The position numbers and the translations under genes are program-made. Shown here piece by piece: positions 11,447 to 20,955 of a DNA stretch of 64,000 bases. Where the stretch lies: the NCBI RefSeq assembly GCF_001500125.1, contig NZ_LQIV01000004.1:1-64000 (forward strand), in the 5' to 3' direction. Each line of letters starts with the position of its first letter. The first letter of the stretch is position 1. Under the pieces are notes generated by a model that did no database searches, was not told the origin of the DNA, and saw only the letters and a list, made by a program, of their open reading frames with translations. This stretch comes from Mycobacterium sp. IS-1742. GTDB taxonomy: Bacteria; Actinomycetota; Actinomycetes; Mycobacteriales; Mycobacteriaceae.

Positions 11447-12402
11447 TGACCACCTCGGCTGTTCGACGGTCGGTGCTCGACGAACAGCTGCAGGGTTACC
11501 TCGACCACCTGACCATCGAGCGCGGCGTCGCCGCGAACACGCTGAGCTCGTATCGCAGGGACCTGCGCCGCTACGCCGAGCACCTCACCGCCCGCGGGAT
11601 CGACGACCTCGCGCAGGTCGCCGAACCCGATGTCAGCGACTTCCTGGTCGCGCTGCGTCGCGGCGACCCCGACACCGGCACGCAGGCGCTGTCGGCGGTG
11701 TCGGCGGCCCGGGCGCTGATCGCGGTCCGGGGCCTGCACCGCTTCGCCGCCGCCGAGGGGCTGACCGACGTCGACGTCGCCCGCGAGGTCAAACCGCCGA
11801 CCCCCGGCCGGCGGCTGCCCAAGAGCCTGTCGATCGACGAGGTCCTCGCGCTCCTCGACGGGGCCGGGGGTGACAGCGAGACCGACGGCCCCCTGACCCT
11901 GCGAAACCGCGCACTGCTCGAGGTGCTGTACTCCACCGGCGCACGCATCTCCGAAGCGGTGGGCCTGGACATCGACGACGTCGACACGCATGCGCGCTCG
12001 GTGCTGCTGAGGGGCAAGGGCGGCAAACAGCGACTCGTGCCGATCGGCCGGCCGGCCGTGAGTGCGCTGGACGCCTATCTCGTGCGGGGGCGGCCGGATC
12101 TGGCCCGCCGCGGCAGGGGCACCCCGGCGATCTTCCTCAACGCCCGCGGTGGGCGGTTGTCCCGGCAGAGCGCATGGCAGGTGCTCCAGGACGCCGCCGA
12201 ACGGGCCGGGATCACCTCTGCGGTGTCCCCGCACACGCTGCGACACTCGTTCGCGACACATCTGCTCGACGGCGGTGCCGACGTGCGCGTCGTGCAGGAA
12301 CTGCTCGGGCACGCCTCAGTCACGACGACGCAGATCTACACCATGGTGACGGTGCACGCGCTGCGCGAGGTGTGGGCGGGAGCGCATCCGCGGGCCCGGT
12401 GA
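11446..12402 (+). CDS. xerD: Tyrosine recombinase XerD
   Basis: Encodes 318 aa from ATG 11446, overlapping the Nudix stop. It has an N-terminal SAM-like DNA-binding domain (residues ~10-105) and a C-terminal catalytic domain with Arg in [12 protein letters not shown], the [11 protein letters not shown] pair, the second His in [13 protein letters not shown] and the nucleophile Tyr in that same motif. With XerC it resolves chromosome dimers at dif. The position corresponds to Rv1701. The following 74 bases separate it from the accessory block. Confidence 0.97.
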
Positions 12403-12476
12403 TCTGCACCGGTTTACGCGGTAACCGCCTTCTTGCCCGGCATCGGTGCCACGATCGTGCGGGAGGAGGAGGCGTT

Positions 12477-14153
12477 ATGGACGGCTTGATGCAGGACCGT
12501 CCGCTGCTGATCTCGTCGTTGATCGAGCATGCGGCCACGTTCCATGCCGACACCGAGATCGTGTCGCGGCTACCCGAGGGGCCGATCCGCAGGAGCACCT
12601 GGAGTGAGCTTCGCGACCACGCCAAACAGGTCGCCAACGCGATGGCCGAACTGGGTGTCGGCGCCGGTGACCGGGTCGGCACACTCGCCTGGAACAGCGA
12701 CCGGCACCTCGCCATGTACTACGGCGTGTCCGGCGTCGGCGCAGTGCTGCACACCATCAACCCCCGGTTGTTCCCCGAACAGATCGCCTACATCGTCAAC
12801 CACGCCGAGGATCGCACACTGTTCTTCGACACCACGTTCGCTCCGCTCGTCGAACGCCTTGCCCCGCAACTGGACACGGTCGAGAGCTTCGTCGTGATGA
12901 CCGATCGCGCCAGCATGCCGACGATCGACGTGCCGAACCTGCTGTGCTGGGACGACCTGGTCGGGGCCCAGTCGACGCAGTTGGTGTGGCCGGAATTCGA
13001 CGAGCGAAGCGCCTCGTCGCTGTGCTACACCTCGGGGACCACGGGGAACCCGAAAGGTGTGTTGTACGCGCACCGTTCGACGGTGTTGCACGCCCTGATG
13101 GAACTGTCCCGCGACACCTTCGACATCCACAGCGGCACGACCCTCCTCATGGTCGTGCCGATGTTCCACGCCAACGCCTGGGGTACCCCCTACGCCGCGG
13201 CGATGACCGGCGCCAAACTCGTGCTGCCCGGCCCGCACCTCGACGGCGAGAGCGTCTACGACCTCATGCGCAGCGAGCGGGTGACGTTCGCGGCGTGTGT
13301 GCCGACGGTGTGGACGATGTTGTTCGCCTACCTCGACGAGCACCCCGAGATCGACGCCCACGAGGTGGGTCTGCAGTTGGCCGGCGTCGGCGGTGCGGCA
13401 CTGTCCCAGTCGATGCTCGAGCGCCTGGAACGGGATTTCGGCGCGACCGCGCTGCAAGGCTGGGGGATGACCGAGACCAGCCCCATCGGCGTCATCAGCA
13501 GGCTGTTGCCCAAGCACGCCGGGCTGCCGCGCGAGGACCAGACTGCGGTCAAGCTCAAACAGGGCCGCGGCGTGTGGGGCGTCGACCTGAAGATCGTCGA
13601 CGAGGACGGCCGGGCGCTGCCGTGGGACGGTAAGGCGTTCGGGCACCTGCACGTCCGGGGCCCGTGGATCGCCAGCGGCTATTTCAAGGGCGAAGGCGGC
13701 GACAAACTCGACCCCGAGGGGTTCTTCCCGACCGGCGACGTCGCCACCATCGACCCCGACGGCTACGTCCACCTGGTCGACCGCGCCAAGGACGTCATCA
13801 AATCCGGGGGTGAGTGGATCAGTTCGATCGACCTCGAGAACGCCGCGATGGCGCACCCGACGGTCGGCGAGGCGGCGGTGATCGGGATCCCGCACCCGAA
13901 GTGGGACGAACGCCCGCTCCTGCTGGTGGTACCGCGCCCGGGTCAGCGGATCGACCGCGAGGAACTCCTCGCCGACCTCGCAGGCAGGGTGGCGAAGTGG
14001 TGGTTGCCCGACGACGTGGTCGTCGTCAACGAACTGCCGCACACCGCCACCGGCAAACTGCTGAAAACCGCTCTGCGCGAGCAGTACCGCGAGCACACGC
14101 TCCCCGGGATCACGGAGGACACGGACTCCGACGCGCCGTCACCTCGAGCCTGA
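12477..14153 (+). CDS. Fatty-acid/acyl-CoA synthetase (FadD, AlkK-like)
   Basis: Encodes 558 aa from ATG 12477 behind GGGAGGAGGAGG. It activates a carboxylic acid to acyl-AMP, then acyl-CoA. The P-loop is [12 protein letters not shown] (about residue 185), GWGMTETSP is near 335, the hinge/ATP motif [11 protein letters not shown]...TGDVA is near 405-420, and the catalytic Lys is in [12 protein letters not shown] near 520. It resembles medium/long-chain AlkK-type ligases. It may supply acyl-CoA to the P450 or to the operon at 16481, but that link rests only on proximity. Its 3' end overlaps the convergent P450 gene by 44 bases. Confidence 0.93.
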   Translation: MDGLMQDRPLLISSLIEHAATFHADTEIVSRLPEGPIRRSTWSELRDHAKQVANAMAELGVGAGDRVGTLAWNSDRHLAMYYGVSGVGAVLHTINPRLFPEQIAYIVNHAEDRTLFFDTTFAPLVERLAPQLDTVESFVVMTDRASMPTIDVPNLLCWDDLVGAQSTQLVWPEFDERSASSLCYTSGTTGNPKGVLYAHRSTVLHALMELSRDTFDIHSGTTLLMVVPMFHANAWGTPYAAAMTGAKLVLPGPHLDGESVYDLMRSERVTFAACVPTVWTMLFAYLDEHPEIDAHEVGLQLAGVGGAALSQSMLERLERDFGATALQGWGMTETSPIGVISRLLPKHAGLPREDQTAVKLKQGRGVWGVDLKIVDEDGRALPWDGKAFGHLHVRGPWIASGYFKGEGGDKLDPEGFFPTGDVATIDPDGYVHLVDRAKDVIKSGGEWISSIDLENAAMAHPTVGEAAVIGIPHPKWDERPLLLVVPRPGQRIDREELLADLAGRVAKWWLPDDVVVVNELPHTATGKLLKTALREQYREHTLPGITEDTDSDAPSPRA

Positions 14154-15447
14154 TCGTCGCCGCGGGCGCCACCGCGATACCGCGCGTGACGCTGCGTGGG
14201 GGAGTCGCGGTGTCCTCGCCCAGCGGCATCCGCAGTTCGAGCTCGGACAGAATCGTCCCGAGCGCGATCGCGAGTTCGGAGGTGGCGAACGCGGCACCGA
14301 TACAGCGCCGGTACCCGCCGCCGAACGGCGCGTACTCGAACGGAGTGGGGCGGTGGGTCAGGAACCGGTCCGGGTCGAACCGGTGGGGTTCGGACCAGAT
14401 CGCCGGATTGAAGTGCAGTGCGTGGAGGGCCACGCCGACCACCCGTCCGGCCGGATGGGCCACTCCCGCGACGGCGAGCGGCTGGGTCAGCCGTCTGAGC
14501 ACGATGGGAACCGGTGGGTGCATCCGCAGGACCTCCTTGACCACCGCGCCCAGATACGGCAGCGCGGCGATCTCCGAAGGTGTTGCACAGGAGTCCATTT
14601 CGGCAATAAGCCGGGTGCGCACCGTTTCGTCACGGTGCACGTGGTAGAGCGCCCAGGTCAGTGACGAGGCAGTGGTCTCGTGACCGGCCGCGAGCAGGGT
14701 GCGCAGCTGGTCGAGCGTCTCGGCGTCGGTACGTCCGCGTCCTGCGTCGTCGGTGGCCGACAACAGCAGATCGAGCATGTCCCCGCCGGACGATGCGGAC
14801 GGTCGGCGCGTCGCCATGTCCTCCGACAGCAATCGGTCGAGCTCGTCGCGGAGCCGCAGCAGTTTCGCCCAGGGCCCGACGCCGGCGAGATCGCGGCGCA
14901 AGGCGGGCACGAGCATCAGCGGCGCGGTGTTGGCCGCGAGCAGATCCTTGACCGCGCGGGTGTATCGCGTGCGCCGGGCTGGATCGGCGACGCCGAACAC
15001 CACGCGGATGGCGACGTCGAGGGTGATGTCGACGGCGAGGTCGTAGACGTCGACCGACTGTCCCGGCCGCAACGCGCGGGTCTGCGCAGACGCTGCCGCG
15101 GCGATCACATCGGCATACCTCTTGACCTGTTCGCCGTGAAGCGCCGGAGTCAGCAGTGCGCGTTCGCGGCGGTGCTGCTCACCGGACAGCAGGATCAACG
15201 AGGCCGCACCGACCACCGGTTCGATCGGGTTGGGCAGCGGTGCGCGACACGAGTGGGAGGGTGCGGTGAAGACATCCCGCGCCGCGTCGGCCGTTCCGTG
15301 GAACACGACCCGGCCCAGGCCGGGGAAGTGCAGCTCGAAGGGACGTTGGTCGTCGGCACGACTCGTGAAGTACCCGACCGGATCTGTTGCGGCTCTTGCG
15401 GCGCGCAGAAACGCAGCCGGAGAGGTGACGGAATTGAGCCTCACCAC
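14110..15447 (-). CDS. Cytochrome P450
   Basis: Encodes 445 aa from position 15447. Helix I carries LLAAGHETTASSLTWAL (about residue 240), ExxR is in AVVKEVLRMHPP, and the heme-binding loop is FGGGYRRCIGAAFA (Cys near residue 390). It is a soluble bacterial monooxygenase needing a ferredoxin and reductase. No redox partner lies next to it; the nearest ferredoxin reductase is at 61874. It is transcribed away from the ThDP operon across a 1-kb gap. Substrate is unknown; fatty acids or an operon product are possibilities. Confidence 0.95.
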   Translation of the reverse strand: MVRLNSVTSPAAFLRAARAATDPVGYFTSRADDQRPFELHFPGLGRVVFHGTADAARDVFTAPSHSCRAPLPNPIEPVVGAASLILLSGEQHRRERALLTPALHGEQVKRYADVIAAAASAQTRALRPGQSVDVYDLAVDITLDVAIRVVFGVADPARRTRYTRAVKDLLAANTAPLMLVPALRRDLAGVGPWAKLLRLRDELDRLLSEDMATRRPSASSGGDMLDLLLSATDDAGRGRTDAETLDQLRTLLAAGHETTASSLTWALYHVHRDETVRTRLIAEMDSCATPSEIAALPYLGAVVKEVLRMHPPVPIVLRRLTQPLAVAGVAHPAGRVVGVALHALHFNPAIWSEPHRFDPDRFLTHRPTPFEYAPFGGGYRRCIGAAFATSELAIALGTILSELELRMPLGEDTATPPRSVTRGIAVAPAATIRLEVTARRSPCPP

Positions 15448-16480
15448 GGCGTTCCCTCACTTCTCCGGGACACGCTAAAGGCGCCGCGGTGCGCTCGGAG
15501 GCAGGTCGAGCGGGTGGCGTCCGGTGGTGCCGGGCGGCGTTTGCGCACCCACAACAGCGAGGAACTCGCGCGTTTGCTGCGCGCAGTCGGCGAGGAAGTT
15601 CCGCGTGTTCGCATCACCGCTCCCGTGCCGCCGCCGATTCTCTGCCGTTCAAGGGTGGCCCGGCCCGCGTCCCTTCGGCAGGCGATTGCCCTGATCCGTG
15701 TTCGCGCTGGTCGGTCGCCTGCGGGGTGGATTTCCGACGGCGGCCACGACCATCGCGGCCACGCAGGGTCGCCGGCGCCGACAGGAGTCGTGGCGAGGGC
15801 CCCGGCGCCCGAGGCCCGTACAGAGCGCGGAGTCGTATTTGCGCCGTCGTGATCGGCACTGGATCGCCGATAAACGTGTTCACAATTGTGTAATTGACTT
15901 ATTTGTAAATCACTATTCATTGTGTATGTCGTTTCTTTGTTTATTGCGGTGGCGAATGGCGGGTAGCAATACCAGTATGCAACACAAGGTCAGTTTGCGA
16001 GGCGGCGCAGCAACCTGGCGAGCCGCGCCGGCGACGCTACGGTGCGTGCCCCGGGTGGACAGCGGTGTGCAGTAGGACCCGCCTTTGCGGGCGCAAGGGT
16101 GACACGATAGGCGGTCGGGACTTACCCGCAGTACAGACGGTGCTTCTGTGGATTCACGGTGATCAACTTTCGTTGCTGTGTATGCGAACGGGCGTGCGGG
16201 CGGGCGTCGTGGGCTCGACAGGGGCTGTCTGCGAGGACGTCACGGCGGGCGCTGAATTCCAGGCTCGCGAATTTGCCTGTATTGCAGAATCGGCAGGTGA
16301 ACACGTTCGCCGATGTGGCGCGCAACGACACCGTCTTTGATAAGGAAAAGATTCGCGAGAAATTGCGCAGGACGGGCATTGAACCTTTCGGCCGCGGCGT
16401 AACGTATCCCAGTCATAGAAGGCGATCGGCGTTATGGGGCCGCGGTCCGCGGCGGGGTGGCGAAGAAAGCGGGGCTGGCG
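15448..16480. other. 1-kb intergenic region with an AT-rich promoter-like core
   Basis: No convincing gene is seen. The part from 15448 to about 15870 is GC-rich with only shadow ORFs. From about 15870 to 15960 the sequence turns strikingly AT-rich and contains the perfect palindrome CACAATTGTG (15881-15890) and TTGACT (15894-15899). This probably holds the divergent promoters of the P450 and the ThDP operon. The segment 16080-16456 has mixed composition, including a readable peptide stretch from GTG 16297 (VNTFADVARNDTVFDKEKIR) that runs out of frame into the ThDP gene. Confidence 0.6.
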
Positions 16481-18223
16481 ATGGAAGGCAGTGCGGTCGG
16501 TGCGGCGCCCCGCTCGCGCGTGGTCGATCACATCGTCGACCATCTGGCCGCGGGTGGGGTCAGGTATCTCTTCGGGGTCGACGGCGCCAACATCGAGGAC
16601 GTCTACGACGCGGCCCACTTCCACCGCGACGTCACCGCGGTGCTCGCCAAGCACGAGTTCTCGGCGGCCGCCATGGCCGACGGGTACAGCCGCAGCGGCG
16701 CCGGGCTCGGTGTCGTCATGGCGACCTCGGGCGGCGGTTCACTCAACTTGGTTCCCGGGCTGGGGGAGTCGCTGGCCAGCCGTGTGCCCGTGCTTGCCCT
16801 GGTCGGTCAGCCGCCGCTGACGCTCGACGGCCGCGGCAGCTTCCAGGACACCAGCGGGTGCAACGGGTCGCTGGATGCCGTCGCGCTGTTCTCCGCGGTG
16901 TCGGTGTTCTGCGAGCGGATCACCGAACCCGCGGACATCTTCACCGCACTGCCACGTGCCGTGCGCGCCGCCTTCTCCGGCGGGCCGGCGGTGCTTCTGC
17001 TGCCGAAGGACGTTCAGCAGGCTGTGCTCGCCGGCCGGCGCCCGGCCGAGCGGCCCGCACGATTCCCGGTGTCGAGGCAAATCGGCGATCCGCATCCGAT
17101 CGTCCGGGCGCTGCGCAAGGTCGACGGACCCGTCACGATCGTCGTCGGCGAACAGGTGGTCCGCGACGACGCCCGCGCAGAACTCGAACAACTGCGGGCC
17201 GTGTTGCGCGCGCGGGTGGCCGTCACCCCCGATGCGAAGGACGCCGCGGGCACACCCGGGATGGGCTCCTCGTCGCTGGTCGGGGTCACCGGCGTGATGG
17301 GACACCCCGGCACCGCCGAGGCCATCGGGGAGAGCGCGATGTGTCTGCTGGTGGGGACGCGCCTCCCGGTGACGGCGCGGGCGAATCTGGACACCGCGCT
17401 GGCCGGCACCCGCACCCTGTCGATCGGTTCGGCGCCACCCTTCGTCCCGTGCACCCACATCCACAGCGATGATCTGCGTGCGTCGTTGCCACAACTGACC
17501 CGCGGGCTGATCGGACACGGGCGCCCGCGCGGACTGCAGGTGGCCGACACGATCCCGCAGGAGGAGTTGTCGCCGCCTGCCTTCGACGGAGACGGGGTGC
17601 GCTACCGCGACGCGATGAAGGCCCTCGACCGGCTGCTGCCCGCCGACGTCGACATCGTCGTCGACGCCGGGAACACCGGCGCCGCAGCCGTTCACCATCT
17701 TCCCGTCCGCAGGCGGGGCAGGTTCATCGTGGCGCTGGGCATGGGCGGGATGGGCTACAGCTTCGGCGCCGGGATCGGCGTCGCCTTCGGCCGGCGCAGA
17801 CGCACCGTGGTCGTCGCGGGCGACGGATCCTTCTTCATGCACGGTCTCGAGATGCACACGGCGATCCAGCACCGGCTCCCGGTGACATTCGTGCTGTTCA
17901 ACAACAACGCCCACGCGATGTGCGTGACGCGCGAGCAGCTCTACTACGACGGCACCTACAGCTACAACAGGTTCACGGCCAGCCACCTCGGCGCGGGGCT
18001 GCGTGCCATGTTCCCCAACCTTCCGTCGGTCGACGTCGCCGATGTCACCGGCCTCGCCGATGCGCTCACCTCGGCGCTGGCCGCCCACGGCCCCTCGGTC
18101 GTCTCGGTCGAGTGCTCGGCCGACGAAATGCCGCCCTTCGCACCGTTTTTGGCGGTTGCCAGAACGACCACCCCGCCCGCCATCCACGAGGAGGAACCGA
18201 TCGATGTCCCTGCCAGCGCTTGA
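16481..18223 (+). CDS. Thiamine-diphosphate-dependent enzyme (acetolactate-synthase/decarboxylase fold)
   Basis: Encodes 580 aa from ATG 16481; GTG 16457 is an alternative start and neither has a strong RBS. The three ThDP-family domains are visible. The N-terminal PYR domain has catalytic Glu in LAKHEFSAAAMADGYSRSG. A central Rossmann domain follows (VTIVVGEQVVRDDA onward). The C-terminal PP domain has the ThDP-Mg motif GDGSFFMHGLEM...NNNAHA. It should decarboxylate a 2-oxo acid and either release an aldehyde or add the acyl anion to an acceptor (acyloin or ketone formation). It heads the 16.5-24.4 kb operon and overlaps the SRPBCC gene by 20 bases. It is not the housekeeping ilvB, whose usual partners ilvN/ilvC are absent. 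Confidence 0.88.
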   Translation: MEGSAVGAAPRSRVVDHIVDHLAAGGVRYLFGVDGANIEDVYDAAHFHRDVTAVLAKHEFSAAAMADGYSRSGAGLGVVMATSGGGSLNLVPGLGESLASRVPVLALVGQPPLTLDGRGSFQDTSGCNGSLDAVALFSAVSVFCERITEPADIFTALPRAVRAAFSGGPAVLLLPKDVQQAVLAGRRPAERPARFPVSRQIGDPHPIVRALRKVDGPVTIVVGEQVVRDDARAELEQLRAVLRARVAVTPDAKDAAGTPGMGSSSLVGVTGVMGHPGTAEAIGESAMCLLVGTRLPVTARANLDTALAGTRTLSIGSAPPFVPCTHIHSDDLRASLPQLTRGLIGHGRPRGLQVADTIPQEELSPPAFDGDGVRYRDAMKALDRLLPADVDIVVDAGNTGAAAVHHLPVRRRGRFIVALGMGGMGYSFGAGIGVAFGRRRRTVVVAGDGSFFMHGLEMHTAIQHRLPVTFVLFNNNAHAMCVTREQLYYDGTYSYNRFTASHLGAGLRAMFPNLPSVDVADVTGLADALTSALAAHGPSVVSVECSADEMPPFAPFLAVARTTTPPAIHEEEPIDVPASA

Positions 18224-18869
18224 CGATATCGTCACCCACACCGGTAGCACCGGGCCGATCGACGGCGTGATCCGTATCGAGACGTCGCCGCGCGAGAAGG
18301 CCACCCCGATCATCATGGACATGATGCGGTCGGTCTATCCGCACGACGAGGTGTTCGGCGACTTCTGCACGGTCAACAGCTACGTCGACTGTCCGCCGGA
18401 CCAACTGTTCGAGTACCTGTCCGACACGCGCAGCCTCGAGGAGTGGACCTACAGCCTGCGCGGGTTCGAACCCACCGAGGAGGACGGGCTCTGGCTGGCG
18501 TGGGACCGGCTCGGCTCCGAGACCGAGATCTACACGAGGACCGTGGCGAACCGGGAGGCCGGGACGGTCGACTACCACTGCGCCTGGGACCAGGGCAAGC
18601 ACCTGTGGATGATCTACCTGATGCGCGTCGTCGACGCGCGGGTCGTCCTCGACAAGCCGGGCTCGGTGGTGCTGTGGACGAACTGCCACCACCCGTTCTA
18701 CGACAAGAACCCCTACCCGGAGACGGCCCCGCCGGAACGGCCGGTGTGGGTGGGCGACTTCTGGGACATGTTCGGCGCCGGGCACCTACTGGAGCTGAAG
18801 AATCTCAAGGCGATCGCCGAATACCGCCATCACCACGGCCTGCCGATCAAACCGGCCTGGATGGACTGA
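18204..18869 (+). CDS. SRPBCC (START/polyketide-cyclase-like) protein
   Basis: Encodes 221 aa from ATG 18204 behind GAGGAGGA. The segment VNSYVDCPPDQLFEYLSDTR followed by LEEWTYSLRGFEP is the typical start of the SRPBCC helix-grip fold, which binds hydrophobic ligands or acts as cyclase/aromatase. The sequence is rich in Trp, Tyr and His (CAWDQGKHLWMIYLM; WTNCHHPFYDKNPYPE), with an unusual conserved-looking His/Cys patch that could bind metal. Operon position suggests it acts on or shields the pathway intermediate. The specific reaction is unknown. Confidence 0.75.
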   Translation: MSLPALDDIVTHTGSTGPIDGVIRIETSPREKATPIIMDMMRSVYPHDEVFGDFCTVNSYVDCPPDQLFEYLSDTRSLEEWTYSLRGFEPTEEDGLWLAWDRLGSETEIYTRTVANREAGTVDYHCAWDQGKHLWMIYLMRVVDARVVLDKPGSVVLWTNCHHPFYDKNPYPETAPPERPVWVGDFWDMFGAGHLLELKNLKAIAEYRHHHGLPIKPAWMD

Positions 18870-18878
18870 GGGGCCCAG

Positions 18879-19892
18879 ATGACCGTCAGCCTGGTCGACG
18901 TCTCGACCTACCTTCCCGGCGACCCCATCAGTGCGGAGTACTACGCCGGCTTCGCGAGCGCCGACGAACTCCGTGAACACCTGATGTTCCGGGCGCCCAA
19001 GTTCCGCCACCACGTGGCCGAGGACGAGACGGCCGTCGACATGGTCGAACGCGCGACCTCGGGTCTGGTGCAGCGGCACGGACACGACACGATCGCCGAC
19101 GTGGACATCCTGATCACCCACACCCAGATGCCGGACATGCCGTTCTACGGGGGCGGCGGCGGCATGGCGCACCGTCTCGGCATGAAGCCGCGCACGGTGA
19201 TCGATCTGCACAACGGCGGGTGTGCGGCGTTCATCCTCGCGCTGCAGCTGGCCCGCACGCTCATGCTCGCCGGGGAAGGACGCACCGCGCTGATCGCGTT
19301 GGCGCAGAACGCAGCCGGGCAGATCTTCGATCAGCCCCTCACCCGCCAGAAGGCCCAGTCGTGCGTGCCCGGCGACGGCGCCGCCGTCGGTCTGGTGACG
19401 CTGTCCGACGAATCGCCCGTGCTCGACGTGGAGTGCCGTACCTACGGCGAATACGCGGGCGACATGACGATCTCGATCGAACCGTTCCGGAAATGGTGGC
19501 AGCCCGGCCCGGGAGAAGGGTGCATCGGGTTCACCGAAGCCAAGATCACCAAGGTGCTGGCCCGCGGCAACCGCCAGGTGCCCGAGGTGTCGTTCGCGGT
19601 GTGCGACCGGTTGGGGATCAAGCCCTCCGAACTCGACCTGTTCGTCACCAATCAGCCCAACCGGGTGTTCCTGCGCAACTGGCGTGATGCGCTGGAGCTG
19701 CCGAAGGAACGGCACCGCGACACCTTCGACGAATGCGGGAACCTGTTCGCAGTGGGGATCCCGATGAACCTGGACCGCGCGATCAGCGACGGACAGCTCA
19801 AACACGGCGACACGGTGCTGATGGCCGCGTTCGCGCACGCCGGTGACTTCGCCGGCGCCGCGGCGGTGCGCTGGGGCGGTCGAACAGCATGA
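18879..19892 (+). CDS. 3-oxoacyl-ACP synthase III (FabH/KAS III)-like enzyme with altered active site
   Basis: Encodes 337 aa, the normal thiolase-fold length. The nucleophile is Cys115 in HNGGCAAFILALQLA. The conserved GN Asn is Asn288 (DECGNLFAVG). The position of the catalytic His in FabH (PHQAN motif) is Asn258 here (VTNQPN). The usual glycine-rich C-terminal loop reads AFAHAGDFAGAA, placing a His near the pocket. KAS III enzymes condense acyl-CoA with malonyl-ACP; His loss suggests acyl transfer or a different condensation. No acyl carrier protein gene is nearby. The 3' end overlaps the aminotransferase start. Confidence 0.88.
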   Translation: MTVSLVDVSTYLPGDPISAEYYAGFASADELREHLMFRAPKFRHHVAEDETAVDMVERATSGLVQRHGHDTIADVDILITHTQMPDMPFYGGGGGMAHRLGMKPRTVIDLHNGGCAAFILALQLARTLMLAGEGRTALIALAQNAAGQIFDQPLTRQKAQSCVPGDGAAVGLVTLSDESPVLDVECRTYGEYAGDMTISIEPFRKWWQPGPGEGCIGFTEAKITKVLARGNRQVPEVSFAVCDRLGIKPSELDLFVTNQPNRVFLRNWRDALELPKERHRDTFDECGNLFAVGIPMNLDRAISDGQLKHGDTVLMAAFAHAGDFAGAAAVRWGGRTA

Positions 19893-20950
19893 CCCTCGTC
19901 GCCGAACCCGGCCCCGCGTCGTCGGCATCGGGGCCGGTGCCGCCCGCGATCCTCGCGCTGCCCACGGCGGTGAACCCGATGGCGTTGTCGCTCAACGAGA
20001 ATCCGTTCCCGCCGCTACCCGCCGTGAGAACCGCGATGATCGAGTCGATCGAGGCGGTCAACAGATACCCGGAGTTCCTCCCGGAAACCCTGCGGCATCT
20101 GATCGCGGGCCACATCGCCGTACCCGACGAGCAGGTCGTCGTGGGAGCCGGGGCGACCGGGGTGCTGGTGCAGGTCATGCACGCGTTCACCTCGCCCGGG
20201 GACCGGATCGTCCTGCCGGTGCCGACGTTCGAGGGGTACACCATCGCCTCGGCGATGACCCGACTCCAGGTGGAGAAGGTTCCCCTGCTCGGTGACGGAC
20301 ACCACGATCTGGACGCGATGGCGGACGCGGCGGTGGGTGCCCGGCTCGTCGTGATCTGCCGGCCGCACAACCCGACCGGCACCGTGGAGAGCGCCGCGGC
20401 GCTCGAGAGCTTCCTGAGCCGGTTGTCCGGCGACACCATCGTGATCCTCGACGAGGCCTATGTGGAGTTCGTTGCGCCACAGTGGCGTATCGACGCCGTC
20501 GACCTCATCGAGCGGTTCCCCAACGTGCTGGTTCTGCGGACCTTCTCGAAGGCCTACGGGCTGGCGGGACTGCGCATCGGATACGGCATCGGCTCCTGGG
20601 GCCTGACCGCCGAACTGTGGGCGATGCAGCTACCGTTCGGGATTGCCAGCACCGGCCTCGTGGCCGTCGCCGCGTCCTACCGGGCCGAGAACCAACTGCG
20701 ACAACGGATCCGCCTGATCACGTCGGAACGTCGCAACCTCCGCACGAGGTTGCGGTCGCTGGGCGTCACGAGCATCGACGGGCACGCCAACTTCGTGTAC
20801 CTGCCCGTCGGCGACCGACCGTGGCCGGAGGTCTTCGACGGCGCCGACGGCGTCCGGGTCAAACACTGCGCCGACGGCGGTGTCCGCATCACCGTGGGCG
20901 GCCGGGCGTCCACCGGCGCCGTACTGACCGCGTTGCGCGGCAGGAGGTGA
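19889..20950 (+). CDS. PLP-dependent aminotransferase, HisC-like (class I/II)
   Basis: Encodes 353 aa, close to histidinol-phosphate aminotransferase length. Features: NENPFPPLP near the N-terminus (substrate contact in HisC), Asn in CRPHNPTG, Asp/Tyr in ILDEAYVEF, and the PLP-lysine motif RTFSKAYGLAGLRIGYG (about residue 215). It overlaps the KAS III gene by 4 bases (ATGA) and lies in a non-histidine operon, so it likely transaminates a pathway ketone or aldehyde rather than imidazole-acetol phosphate. A plain amino-acid role cannot be excluded. Confidence 0.9.
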   Translation: MTLVAEPGPASSASGPVPPAILALPTAVNPMALSLNENPFPPLPAVRTAMIESIEAVNRYPEFLPETLRHLIAGHIAVPDEQVVVGAGATGVLVQVMHAFTSPGDRIVLPVPTFEGYTIASAMTRLQVEKVPLLGDGHHDLDAMADAAVGARLVVICRPHNPTGTVESAAALESFLSRLSGDTIVILDEAYVEFVAPQWRIDAVDLIERFPNVLVLRTFSKAYGLAGLRIGYGIGSWGLTAELWAMQLPFGIASTGLVAVAASYRAENQLRQRIRLITSERRNLRTRLRSLGVTSIDGHANFVYLPVGDRPWPEVFDGADGVRVKHCADGGVRITVGGRASTGAVLTALRGRR

Positions 20951-20955
20951 CGGCG

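Noticed and set aside
14680..15852. 390-aa plus-strand ORF
   Set aside because: It is antisense to the P450 and runs on into the intergenic region, with no family motif.
15441..15920. 159-aa minus-strand ORF upstream of the P450
   Set aside because: Arg/Ser/Pro-rich with no domain-like pattern; probably not a gene, although the gap is otherwise empty.
16297..16457. Peptide stretch VNTFADVARNDTVFDKEKIR
   Set aside because: It reads like protein for about 35 residues, but the frame then runs through the ThDP gene out of phase with no stop, so a real gene would need a frameshift. Not enough to call.
19889..20950. Calling the aminotransferase hisC
   Set aside because: The motif is HisC-like, but it is not in a histidine operon and neighbours suggest a different substrate.
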